From NCBI RefSeq assembly GCF_017874595.1, contig NZ_JAGILA010000002.1:310001-374000 (forward strand): a stretch of 64,000 nucleotides of DNA, in the 5' to 3' direction. Both the position numbers and the translations under genes were made by a program. The notes under the pieces were generated by a model, which saw only the letters and a list, made by a program, of their open reading frames with translations, ran no database searches and had not been told where the DNA came from. Positions 37,901 through 46,009 of the stretch are shown in pieces (position 1 is the first letter of the stretch; each line of letters begins with the position of its first letter). Source of the stretch: Sinorhizobium kostiense. Its GTDB lineage: Bacteria; Pseudomonadota; Alphaproteobacteria; Rhizobiales; Rhizobiaceae.

Positions 37901-40120
37901 ATGAAAACCGTGCAGGAACCGAGGAAAGAGGACAACCGGCCCAAGAAGCGACACATCTTGCTCCGGATCGATTCCTGGATCGACTCGACGGTATGGAATG
38001 TGGGATTCCGCCTTGCGGAATTTTGGGAAGACACCACCATCTTCTTCCGTCGCTTCCGTGTTCGCGGCTGGAAAAGAGCGGTCTTCGAGGTGCTTGGCGA
38101 GGGTATGACGTTGGGTACGGCCGGCTCGGTCCTGATGCTGGCGCTTGCGCTTCCGGCTTTCGAGGAAACCGAGGGAAACTGGCGTGCCCAGAGCGATTTC
38201 GCCGTCACCTTCCTGGACCGCTACGGCAATGAGATCGGCCATCGCGGCATCATCCATGAGGATGCCGTGCCAATCGACGAGTTGCCGGACCATCTCATCA
38301 AGGCCGTTCTCGCGACGGAAGACCGCCGATTCTTCGAGCATTGGGGAATCGACTTTCTCGGCCTGACACGCGCCATGACAGAAAATGCCCGCGCCGGCGG
38401 CGTGGTCCAGGGCGGTTCCACCCTGACTCAGCAGCTTGCCAAGAACCTGTTCCTTTCGAACGAGCGGACGATTGAACGCAAGATCAAGGAAGCCTTCCTT
38501 GCCGTCTGGCTCGAGTCCAATCTGTCGAAGAAGGAAATCCTGCGCCTCTATCTGGACCGCGCCTATATGGGCGGCGGCACCTTCGGGGCAGCGGCGGCGG
38601 CGCAGTTTTATTTCGGCAAGGCGATCACCGACGTCAATCTCGCCGAGTCCGCCATGCTTGCCGGGCTTTTCAAGGCGCCTGCCCGTTATGCGCCGCACGT
38701 CAATCTTCCGGCAGCCCGCGCCCGCGCCAACGAGGTGCTGACCAACATGGTGCAGGGCGGACTGATGACCGAAGGACAGGTGCTCGCCGCCCGCCTCACA
38801 CCGGCAACCGTCATCGACCGCGCCGACGTTAAGGCTCCGGACTTCTTCCTAGATTGGGCCTTCGACGAGGTCCAGCGCATCGCCGCCCCCTTCGCACAGC
38901 ATTCCCTCATCGTCAGGACGACGATCGACATGGGACTGCAGGCGGCCGCAGAAGAAGCCGTGGAATCCGGCCTCAGGCAATATGGTGAGACCTACAAAGT
39001 GAAACAGGGCGCCCTCGTGATGATCGAGAACGGCGGCGCCGTGCGTGCCATGGTCGGTGGCCGCGACTATGGCGAAAGCCAGTTCAATCGCGCAACCCGT
39101 GCCCTTCGCCAGCCGGGCTCGTCGTTCAAGGTCTATACCTACGCGGCGGCAATGGAAAAAGGCATGACGCCGGAAACGGTCGTCGTCGACGCGCCGATCA
39201 CTTGGCGCGGCTGGTCTCCGCAGAATTACGGCCGAAGCTATGCCGGGCGCGTGACTCTGCTGACCGCACTGGCGAAATCGATCAATACCGTTCCGGTGCG
39301 CCTCGCCAAAGACAAGCTCGGCACAGAGATCATTGCCTCGACGGCAAAGAATATGGGCGTCGAAACGCCGTTGCGCACCGATAAGACCATGCCGCTCGGC
39401 ACGTCGGAAGTGACCGTGCTCGACCAGGCGACGGCCTATGCCGTCTTTCCCGCCGGAGGCTTCGAGTCCCGGCGCCACGGCATCAGTCAGATCCTGAATT
39501 ATGACGGCGACATTCTTTACGATTTCGCCCGCGACGCGACGCCGGCGAAACGCGTTCTGAGCGCGCAAGCCGTCTCGTCGATGAACCGAATTCTGACGCA
39601 AATCCCCGTCATCGGCACGGGGCGTAGGGCCGCTCTCGACAACGGCATCGTAACGGGCGGCAAGACCGGCACGACACAGGCCTATCGCGACGCCTGGTTC
39701 GTCGGCTTCACGGGCGATTACACGACCGCTGTCTGGTTCGGCAATGACGATTATACGTCCACCGACAACATGACCGGAGGCTCGCTTCCGGCAATGACCT
39801 TCAAGCGGTTGATGGACTATGCCGAGCAAGGCATCGAGCACCGCGCAATCCCGGGTATCGAAGTGCCGGTCGCGCAGGCGGCGGAGAAGCCGGTCCCGAA
39901 TGAAAACGCCAAACCGGACGAAAACGCACTGCCCCCGCTTGTGCGGCCGAGATCGCTTTCTGCCGACGTTACCAAAATGCTGAAGACGATCGGCGAGGCA
40001 TTCGAAAACGCGCCTGCCCTCAAGGCGCGGGAGAAGAACGGCGGCAAGGTCGCAGCGCTCGAGTCGCCGCCGGCCGATGTCCCAACAACGCAACCGTCAT
40101 CGAGTGCAACGGAGAATTGA
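37901..40120 (+). CDS. Penicillin-binding protein 1A family (bifunctional)
   Basis: The 739-residue class A PBP polymerises and cross-links peptidoglycan. A basic cytoplasmic segment (about 70 residues) precedes one membrane helix ([16 protein letters not shown]). The GT51 glycosyltransferase domain shows [15 protein letters not shown] and [15 protein letters not shown] with its catalytic Glu and [20 protein letters not shown]. The transpeptidase domain has the active serine in [16 protein letters not shown] in [11 protein letters not shown] and [18 protein letters not shown]. The C-terminal tail (about residues 665-739) is a Pro/Glu-rich low-complexity extension. Several paralogues exist in rhizobia, so no symbol is given. 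Confidence 0.93.
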   Translation: MKTVQEPRKEDNRPKKRHILLRIDSWIDSTVWNVGFRLAEFWEDTTIFFRRFRVRGWKRAVFEVLGEGMTLGTAGSVLMLALALPAFEETEGNWRAQSDFAVTFLDRYGNEIGHRGIIHEDAVPIDELPDHLIKAVLATEDRRFFEHWGIDFLGLTRAMTENARAGGVVQGGSTLTQQLAKNLFLSNERTIERKIKEAFLAVWLESNLSKKEILRLYLDRAYMGGGTFGAAAAAQFYFGKAITDVNLAESAMLAGLFKAPARYAPHVNLPAARARANEVLTNMVQGGLMTEGQVLAARLTPATVIDRADVKAPDFFLDWAFDEVQRIAAPFAQHSLIVRTTIDMGLQAAAEEAVESGLRQYGETYKVKQGALVMIENGGAVRAMVGGRDYGESQFNRATRALRQPGSSFKVYTYAAAMEKGMTPETVVVDAPITWRGWSPQNYGRSYAGRVTLLTALAKSINTVPVRLAKDKLGTEIIASTAKNMGVETPLRTDKTMPLGTSEVTVLDQATAYAVFPAGGFESRRHGISQILNYDGDILYDFARDATPAKRVLSAQAVSSMNRILTQIPVIGTGRRAALDNGIVTGGKTGTTQAYRDAWFVGFTGDYTTAVWFGNDDYTSTDNMTGGSLPAMTFKRLMDYAEQGIEHRAIPGIEVPVAQAAEKPVPNENAKPDENALPPLVRPRSLSADVTKMLKTIGEAFENAPALKAREKNGGKVAALESPPADVPTTQPSSSATEN

Positions 40121-40215
40121 CTTGGCGACAACAAATCCGTTCTCTAAGGCCCATGTGGATCTTAAGGGTAATCGATTCTAAGCTTCACGGGGCGAGCGAA
40201 CCGACACTTGCCCTC

Positions 40216-40308
40216 CTGCATGTTTCCTTCAATCGTACTCGTTTCAAGGACAAAAACATGCAGTAAGTCAAAGCGCTACAGCCTTCGTGCGGATGCGCGG
40301 CGCTGTAG
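40216..40308 (-). repeat. Dispersed intergenic repeat, copy D
   Basis: Read on the minus strand: CTACAGCGCCGCGCATCCG, then GGCTGTAGCGCTTTGA, CTGCATGTTTTTGTCCTTGA and final GGAAACATGCAG. This is the best-preserved copy together with A. It lies between the PBP stop and the DUF1214 gene. Confidence 0.78.
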
Positions 40309-40357
40309 ACCGCCTAACGCCGGGACAGACGAGACACCAATCGATAGAGCCGCCCCC

Positions 40358-40945
40358 TTGTTGCGTATTCCCTTTCTCGTCGCCATTACACTCGCATTTG
40401 CCTTCGGAGGTGGAATCGCCTCATCCGTATGGGCGCTCAAGGCTACGGCCGGCTTCGGCTCCATCGCGATCGGCCCCTGGGTGGCATTTCCGCAGGCGCA
40501 GACCGCCACTGCCGACCCCTACGCCAAGGCGCATCGCGCTCGCGCCGGCGATCTACTCTTCGGCGGTGCGGAAGGGTTGGTGTTCTCCGCAGCGACAGAC
40601 GACAGCGGTGCCCGGCTGTCGTCTGACTGTTCTTATGATATCTCCGGCATCACGCCGCCTGCCCGGTTCTGGACGTTCTATGCGACCACGGCAGACGGGG
40701 TTACCCTGCGGCCGGGGCCGGACCTGCCCGCTGCAATTAATTCGTGGACGGTGCTGCGCGCCCAAGACAGCAGCTTCGTCATTCATGCCTCGGCGGCTGC
40801 CAAGCCGAACAACTGGCTCGCGATTCGGCATTCGGGCAGCTTCAAGCTCGTATTGACCCTGCTCGATACGCCGACGGCCGGCTCCTCCGGCCTGATCGAC
40901 CTTGCAATGCCGAAGATCATCAAGACCGGGTGCGGCAATGCGTAG
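40358..40945 (+). CDS. DUF1214 domain protein
   Basis: The protein (195 residues from TTG 40358; TTG 40361 equally possible) has an N-terminal membrane helix (LRIPFLVAITLAFAFGGGIASSVWAL) and a periplasmic DUF1214 domain (CSYDISGITPPARFWTFYA, NSWTVLRAQDSSFVIHASA, LVLTLLDTPTAGSSGLIDLAMP). In most bacteria DUF1214 is the C-terminal half of a DUF1254-DUF1214 protein; here the two are separate genes, and the next one carries DUF1254. The upstream open frame covers repeat copy D and is not coding. No ATG is available in a reasonable place and the ribosome site is weak, so start confidence is low. Confidence 0.8.
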   Translation: MLRIPFLVAITLAFAFGGGIASSVWALKATAGFGSIAIGPWVAFPQAQTATADPYAKAHRARAGDLLFGGAEGLVFSAATDDSGARLSSDCSYDISGITPPARFWTFYATTADGVTLRPGPDLPAAINSWTVLRAQDSSFVIHASAAAKPNNWLAIRHSGSFKLVLTLLDTPTAGSSGLIDLAMPKIIKTGCGNA

Positions 40946-41486
40946 CCTGCTGTTTGCCATAGTCGTCGGGTTGGTCGGCGCCACACTCCTGCACATCGTG
41001 ATCGTGCTTGCACTGCCGCAATTTACCGGTCGAGACGCCTATACGCGCGTGCTCGACCTTCTCGAGATGGACAGCTTCTTCGCATTGTCCGCCGAACCTG
41101 GCCCGACAGGCTTGCGCAACAGCGATCCCTTTCTGCGCACCGCCGTCTGCAGTTTCTCGGTAGCGGATGCGCCAACGCGGTTCATTGCCCGCGGATCGGT
41201 GCCGTTCTGGTCGCTATCGATCTTCGACAGCGGTTCGAACGAAGTCTTCAGCATGAACGACCAGACGGCCGTCAATGGCAATCTCGACCTGGTCGTGGCC
41301 ACGCCGATCCAATTGGTGGAACTACGCAAGTCGCCACCCGAAGCACTGGCGCAATCGATCATGATCGAGATGGGGGACGAGGATGGCTATGCCGTTCTAA
41401 GGGCGCTCGCGCCGCTCGGCAGCTTCGATGAAGAGGTCCGCGATTTTCTCACGGAGTCGAGCTGCGGACTCTTTCGGCGGTCGTAA
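40938..41486 (+). CDS. DUF1254 domain protein
   Basis: The 182-residue protein begins with a membrane helix (MRSLLFAIVVGLVGATLLHIVIVLALP) and continues with a DUF1254-like periplasmic domain (PFLRTAVCSFSVADAPTRF, SVPFWSLSIFDSGSNEVFSMND, ATPIQLVELR). ATG 40938 overlaps the end of the DUF1214 gene by eight bases, so the two are coupled. The upstream in-frame ATG at 40902 lies inside the preceding gene. Function of the DUF1254/DUF1214 pair is unknown; the parallel membrane anchors suggest a complex in the periplasm (inference). Confidence 0.8.
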   Translation: MRSLLFAIVVGLVGATLLHIVIVLALPQFTGRDAYTRVLDLLEMDSFFALSAEPGPTGLRNSDPFLRTAVCSFSVADAPTRFIARGSVPFWSLSIFDSGSNEVFSMNDQTAVNGNLDLVVATPIQLVELRKSPPEALAQSIMIEMGDEDGYAVLRALAPLGSFDEEVRDFLTESSCGLFRRS

Positions 41487-41580
41487 CGCAGGAAATCCGG
41501 GAAGCTCCATTCGGAGTTTCGACGTCGTCAAGTTGCCAGGCGGTGCTGATCGCCCGCCGGGAGCAGTCAACTGGTTTTTC

Positions 41581-41751
41581 CTACTGTTTCTTCGCCGTCC
41601 GGCCCGTCGGAGCGCTGGGCTGGGGTCCACGACCGTCAAGGCGCTCGTAGCGGATACCGGTGAAGAACAACACTTTCGCGGTGCCCGAGGTGACGGGTCG
41701 CCGTTGTGGCCTATTTCGTTTGCGGTCCTGCATTCTGATTACGTCTGCCAT
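41581..41751 (-). CDS. Small basic protein
   Basis: A GGAGACGAGC ribosome site precedes ATG 41751, opening a 56-codon frame with a very basic product (MADVIRMQDRKRNRPQRRP, then GTAKVLFFTGIRYERLDG, and a Pro/Thr/Lys tail). The motif KVLFFTGIRYER resembles a small protein seen in Rhizobiales, from memory. In-frame ATGs at 41763 and 41862 exist but have no ribosome site. It is convergent with the DUF1254 gene. Confidence 0.6.
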   Translation of the reverse strand: MADVIRMQDRKRNRPQRRPVTSGTAKVLFFTGIRYERLDGRGPQPSAPTGRTAKKQ

Positions 41752-42029
41752 GCTCGTCTCCATACGCTCACGAGACGGATGAACCACTGTACAGATTTCA
41801 CCCTGCCCATTCGCGGGCTGACGCATTCCGGGTCTCGCCCCGGACAGACGCGCCTTTCTCATTATCTCCTTCTTCCGGCTCTCCGGATTTCATTGCACCC
41901 AATGCGGGCCGATCATAGCCGGCCAGCGCCGATTGGGCCATAACCTCTTTTAAGTATCCCTTAAAGCGAGGCACGGTCTCTTAACCATTCTCAGTCCGGG
42001 GAGCTGCTAGCGCCGAGCCGCAGCGTTCT

Positions 42030-42314
42030 TCAGCGTCTTGCAAGCAGGCCGAATATGAAGGCAACCCCGGCAACGGTCGCAAGCGTCGTCACCGGCTCCT
42101 CGCGCACCCGTTCACGCAACCGTTCCGTCATCAGCTCAGCTTCACCCTGGACGACCGCCTTCGCCCCGCTGCCGATGGCCGATACGGTTTCCGTCAATCG
42201 GGTAATCTCGGCTCTTAGATCCGCGAGCTGGGCTTGCAGTTCCACCTGGGCATCGGCCGTCCGCCCTTCCGTGTCCATTCCGGCATCAACCGCCGCTAAC
42301 GTCTTGTCAGCCAT
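42030..42314 (-). CDS. DUF883/ElaB-like small membrane-anchored protein
   Basis: The 94-residue protein has a long amphipathic coiled-coil (about residues 18-75, AQVELQAQLADLRAEITRLTETVSAIG) and a C-terminal Gly-containing membrane helix ending in Arg-Arg (LATVAGVAFIFGLLARR). This is the layout of the DUF883/ElaB/YqjD family of tail-anchored proteins, some of which bind ribosomes. GCAAGGAGCGGAGACG precedes ATG 42314. The open frame extends upstream without similarity. Function unknown. Confidence 0.75.
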   Translation of the reverse strand: MADKTLAAVDAGMDTEGRTADAQVELQAQLADLRAEITRLTETVSAIGSGAKAVVQGEAELMTERLRERVREEPVTTLATVAGVAFIFGLLARR

Positions 42315-42447
42315 CGTCTCCGCTCCTTGCCTTTCGCGCGATGTCAACGCCTCGAAGCAAGATTGGTTCCCCGAGAAGAAGCACTGTCCCGCGGCCCCAA
42401 GCGAAATACGGGCGGCCAGCGCCGCCCGTATTGGGAGCCCTTCACAA

Positions 42448-43113
42448 CTATTCGTTTTCACACCGAAAGTCGCCGAACTCGCACTCCGGAATCTCTCTCA
42501 TCTCGCGTTCGCGGCGAATTTCGAGAAACTGACGCTCCCGGTCGCGCCTGCGGGATTCCCGATAATTCTCTTCGTCCTGCCATTCCTCATCGGCGCGGCG
42601 TTCCCACTCCTGCTGCCGGCGTCCCCGGTCCCGGTCGCTGCGTTCCCACTCCCGCTCACGGCGCTCCCGCCTACGCTCCCATTCGCCGCGGTCGTCGCCT
42701 TCGGCCCAGTCGCGGCGCCAGCGATCGCGGTCGCGATAGAAGTCACGTCCACGGTAGTTGCGGTCCCAATACCGGTCGAATTCGAAAACAACCGTCGGAA
42801 TTCCGAGCGGGCGGTAGTATTCCGGTTCCAGATAGACGCGGTTGCGGCGGTACATTGCCTGCACGTATCGACCCGCGACCCAACCCCGGCCTTGATAGAA
42901 GGACACATCGCACCAGGGACGATCCGCGAGGCAGCCATGAATTTCCACCGACGTTCCCACCGGAATGACCGTAACGGCAGGATAACGGGTACTCGGTCCG
43001 GAGCGCATATTGACATTGGCGGTGGCAAAACCCTCCGCGGCTTCGGCGATCGCCGGTGCAAACAGGAGCGAAAATAGAGCCGCCGTTCGCAAAAACGCAT
43101 GTTTCACTGACAT
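42448..43113 (-). CDS. Secreted SH3-domain protein with Arg/Glu/Asp-rich tail
   Basis: The 221-residue protein has a signal peptide (to about residue 25, AIAEAAEG), then a bacterial SH3 domain (ATANVNMRSGPSTRYPAVTVIPVGT through WVAGRYVQAMYR), and a linker with LEPEYYRPLGIPTVVFEFDRY. From about residue 110 to the end it is nearly all Arg, Asp, Glu and Trp in short repeats (RDRDRWRRDW, ERRRERREREWERS). The tail is probably a charged helix. Bacterial SH3 domains often bind peptidoglycan. ATG 43113 is preceded by GGGAGA at short spacing; ATG 43122 is an alternative. Confidence 0.78.
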   Translation of the reverse strand: MSVKHAFLRTAALFSLLFAPAIAEAAEGFATANVNMRSGPSTRYPAVTVIPVGTSVEIHGCLADRPWCDVSFYQGRGWVAGRYVQAMYRRNRVYLEPEYYRPLGIPTVVFEFDRYWDRNYRGRDFYRDRDRWRRDWAEGDDRGEWERRRERREREWERSDRDRGRRQQEWERRADEEWQDEENYRESRRRDRERQFLEIRREREMREIPECEFGDFRCENE

Positions 43114-43482
43114 TTCTCCCATTTGGAAGGCCGTGGGCCTTCTCGTTCGTCGGGCCTTCGGACCCATCACCATTCAGAACGCCCGTCGCGCTTTCGATCG
43201 CACGAAGGCCGCAGCGGGGCTCCGAGGTGCTGCATGCTTGCCGATGAGATCGGCTCCGTTTTCAGGAATCACGCAGCAGAGAATGAAATAAAAGCGCGTG
43301 TGGAGTTTTTAAGGCTGCGGCTGGTTGCGCCGGACCGGCCGCGCCACGGAGATGCCGCAAGCCTGAATAAAGCTCCAACGGCCATAGTTAATTCTGCGCT
43401 AACGTTTTCAGTTTATTTTTTGAGACGTGTGCCGTTCCGAGCCATCGGCAATGGCGTCATGCTTTGCGTGCAAGGATTTGTC
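43114..43482. other. Intergenic region upstream of DUF2336 gene
   Basis: No gene is supported in these 369 bases. There is a T-rich stretch (43400-43430) followed by the GTG start region. A GC-rich part near 43190-43250 faintly resembles the dispersed repeat (GTGCTGCATGC) but is too diverged to call. Confidence 0.35.
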
Positions 43483-44517
43483 GTGACGAACCGGTTTCGT
43501 GAGTTGGAACGGCCGCAGACGGGCCGGCTGAAGGACGTCGTGCTGATGGCGACCGTCACCAGCTTCGAAAGCCTTCGCATCCCACGCAAATCCGAGATGA
43601 GACAATTCGCCGAGCTGTTCGAGCCGCTCTTCCTCGCCTCCAGCGACGAGGCGCGCCGGCAGGCGGCGGCCGCTCTTTCGCAATGCGCGCATGTTCCGGA
43701 CGCCGTTACCCATCTCATCGGCAGCATGCCTATCTCCATTGCTGCAATCTTCCTGACGCGATCGAAAGCGATTTCCGATCAGACGCTCATCTCGATCATC
43801 CGCACGCAAGGTCCCGCCCACGCGAACGCGATTGCGCGCAGGGATGAGCTTTCTCCTTCGGTGATCGATGCCTTGGTCGAGCATCACCACGCTGCGGGGC
43901 AGTTCCGCACCGCGGTGTATCAAGTGGATGCCGCCGCTTCGCAGCCGGTCGACGATCCTTCCGCGGACCGCATCGCCCGAGAGAACGAACTGCGCGACGA
44001 GATCAAGGTTCTGGCGCGTGTCGGATCGCGAGTCCCGGATTCCGCTTCCGGCGTCCGACCGATCGGCGCACTCCATCAGGCGCTGCTCATGCGTTTTGCG
44101 CGCAGCGGCGAAGCGGTTCTCTTCGCCAATGCTCTGGCCGACGCCATGGAGGCAAGCAAGGAGTTAGCCGAGCGGATCCTGCTCGATGTTTCCGGCCAAC
44201 AGCTCGCCACCACACTTACGGCACTCGACTTCCCGGCCGCGGACATGGCTCCCCTGCTCTCGTTCCTCTACCCTCATCTCGGCGAGAGGCTCGGCGGCAG
44301 CACGCGCGCAGATGCCCTGATCGGAAATGTCGACCGCAAAGAAGGCCTGGAGCGGGTGGAAGCCTGGCTTCGTGCCGATTGCGCCGCTCGGCCGGTGCGG
44401 TACGAAAGTCATCTCGCCGAAAATCGCAGTACGGACCCGCGTCGGCAGGAAGCGCGCTCCTCACCAAAAATTCCCGATAGGGCCGTGCAATCGCGGCGGC
44501 AAAGCGGCAAGCGTTGA
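43483..44517 (+). CDS. DUF2336 domain protein
   Basis: The 344-residue protein matches DUF2336, a mostly helical, HEAT-like family frequent in Rhizobiales and linked in some species to regulation of development. Typical segments are MRQFAELFEPLFLASSDEARRQAAAALSQCAHVP and ILIRTQG-like SIIRTQGPAHANAIARRDELSPSVIDALVEHH. The C-terminal 60 residues are Arg/Ser-rich and unstructured. GTG 43483 was chosen because AAGGA is six bases upstream; ATG 43459 is in frame but lacks a site. No membrane helix. Confidence 0.78.
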   Translation: MTNRFRELERPQTGRLKDVVLMATVTSFESLRIPRKSEMRQFAELFEPLFLASSDEARRQAAAALSQCAHVPDAVTHLIGSMPISIAAIFLTRSKAISDQTLISIIRTQGPAHANAIARRDELSPSVIDALVEHHHAAGQFRTAVYQVDAAASQPVDDPSADRIARENELRDEIKVLARVGSRVPDSASGVRPIGALHQALLMRFARSGEAVLFANALADAMEASKELAERILLDVSGQQLATTLTALDFPAADMAPLLSFLYPHLGERLGGSTRADALIGNVDRKEGLERVEAWLRADCAARPVRYESHLAENRSTDPRRQEARSSPKIPDRAVQSRRQSGKR

Positions 44518-44547
44518 GGCCGTCTCGACTGCCGTGTCTCCCTGATT

Positions 44548-44898
44548 TCAGCGGTCGGATTCGGTCGCGATATCGAGCAGATCGCCGCAATCGTCGATTT
44601 CGATCTCGACGATCCAGCAATCCGGGTCGAAGCGGACCTCGGACAGCAGGGCACTGTCGATCTTCTCCGCCTCGGCGTCCTGCAGCCTTATTTCGAACTT
44701 GCGTGCCGTATCGCCCTCGTCCTCGAAGAAACTTTGCGGCGCCGGTGCGTAGAGCGTTTCTGTCCCAAGGCGTGCGCGTTGGCGGACGAAAATTGCCCCG
44801 GCCTCATCGGCCCCTTTTCGCAGCACCGCCGCATAGCCGCCGCTGGCAAAGACGCGGCGCAATAGAGAAGCAACGAATATGTGGGACTTGAGGCGCAT
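44548..44898 (-). CDS. DUF1491 family protein
   Basis: The 116-residue cytosolic protein matches DUF1491: MRLKSHIFVASLLRRVFASGGYAAVL at the start, GADEAGAIFVRQRARLGTETLYAPAPQSF in the middle and a C-terminal FDPDCWIVEIEIDDCGD. The family is restricted mostly to Alphaproteobacteria and has no known activity. ATG 44898 starts the conserved region; upstream frame continues without similarity. It converges with the DUF2336 gene and is the only gene in its transcript. Confidence 0.88.
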   Translation of the reverse strand: MRLKSHIFVASLLRRVFASGGYAAVLRKGADEAGAIFVRQRARLGTETLYAPAPQSFFEDEGDTARKFEIRLQDAEAEKIDSALLSEVRFDPDCWIVEIEIDDCGDLLDIATESDR

Positions 44899-45055
44899 AT
44901 GAAGGCTGATACACGCCGCGAAGTCGACAGGCAAATGGCTGCGCGGCGCACCGCGTCGTGTCGGGCGCGCAAAAGTGGCTGACCCGCTGCATGCCTCCTC
45001 AAGACGGTAATGCCGCCAGAACGCACATGCCTCGTAGAATCGACCGGATATCGGG

Positions 45056-46009
45056 CTACAGCGCGCCGATTTCCTTCAGTTTTTGGAGAACCTTGGTATT
45101 GGGCTCGCCGGTTTGCGGCAGGCGGTAATGTTTTTCGAAATGCCGGATCGCAGCGCGTGTCTGGTCGCCGGCGACGCCATCGACCACAATCTCCGCATAG
45201 GCGAGGTTGCTCAGCCCTTTCTGGATGTTCATCACCATTTCGCTGGATACGGGAACATCGGCGTTCTGAACCAGAATCTCGCTTTTCTCCGCACTGCGGA
45301 TCGCGGCGGCGATCGGATCGGCCTCGGCCGGAATGCTCGTCGGATCCGCATAGGGGCGAGCATCGGGGATTGTGGCGAGCGAGCCGGAACTGCCCGCCGC
45401 TAGCAGGCTCTTCAGCAGGTCCGCGCTCGCCAAGCCGGTCTGCAGACCGCCGGCCTGTTTCTCGAAGCGAAGGATCGCGGCCACGGTCTTCGGACCGCTG
45501 CGACCATCCGGCACGCCGTCGTAAAGCCCGAGCCGCACCAATTCCGTCTGAATGTCTGCAACGAGCTCCGAAGTTAAGGCCGCTCGCTCGTCCGCGCTGA
45601 CGGTGGCCTCACCCGGACCTGCTGCATTCGGCTGCTCGCGTGATGGCTCCTGCTCGCCTTCCCGCTCGATCAAGAATGTCGTTACCCGGCGCGGTTCGAC
45701 AGTCTCGCCGTTCGCCGCGGCCAAGCGTTCGGCAACCTCCGCACTGACGAGCGGAACGCGAGTGCGCAAGAGCGGCGATGGATGAGACCCGTGCTGGTAC
45801 CACATCGCGTTCGCAGCCACGAAGCTGAAAGCTACGATGAAGGCCGCCGAGCCGCCGGCGCCAAGGGGATGGCGCGCAATCAATCGGCCGCCAAGCGCAA
45901 AGCAGCGGCCGGCGCCCCGGGCGACCAATGCCAGGCCTGCCAGCGCCAAGGCTTGCTGCGATCGCGACGCCCTCTTCCGCTCAGGCTGTTTTCGCTTGCG
46001 CGGAGCCAT
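45056..46009 (-). CDS. Membrane-anchored peptidoglycan-binding protein
   Basis: The 317-residue protein has a basic cytoplasmic start (MAPRKRKQPERKRASRS), one membrane helix near residues 55-75 (GGSAAFIVAFSFVAANAMWY), and a periplasmic part with two peptidoglycan-binding type-1 domains (VADIQTELVRLGLYDGVPDG at about 150 and VMNIQKGLSNLAYAEIVVDG at about 255). The ATG 46009 has AAAGGGGAC upstream and lies 29 bases inside the end of the DivJ-like gene, so the two are coupled. The role is probably envelope attachment or remodelling at the site of kinase action (inference). Confidence 0.85.
   Translation of the reverse strand: MAPRKRKQPERKRASRSQQALALAGLALVARGAGRCFALGGRLIARHPLGAGGSAAFIVAFSFVAANAMWYQHGSHPSPLLRTRVPLVSAEVAERLAAANGETVEPRRVTTFLIEREGEQEPSREQPNAAGPGEATVSADERAALTSELVADIQTELVRLGLYDGVPDGRSGPKTVAAILRFEKQAGGLQTGLASADLLKSLLAAGSSGSLATIPDARPYADPTSIPAEADPIAAAIRSAEKSEILVQNADVPVSSEMVMNIQKGLSNLAYAEIVVDGVAGDQTRAAIRHFEKHYRLPQTGEPNTKVLQKLKEIGAL

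Noticed and set aside
37757-38698. Long open frame on the minus strand continuing upstream of the YcgN-family gene
   Set aside because: It runs antisense to the clearly coding PBP1A gene; GC-rich DNA keeps it open, and it has no family resemblance.
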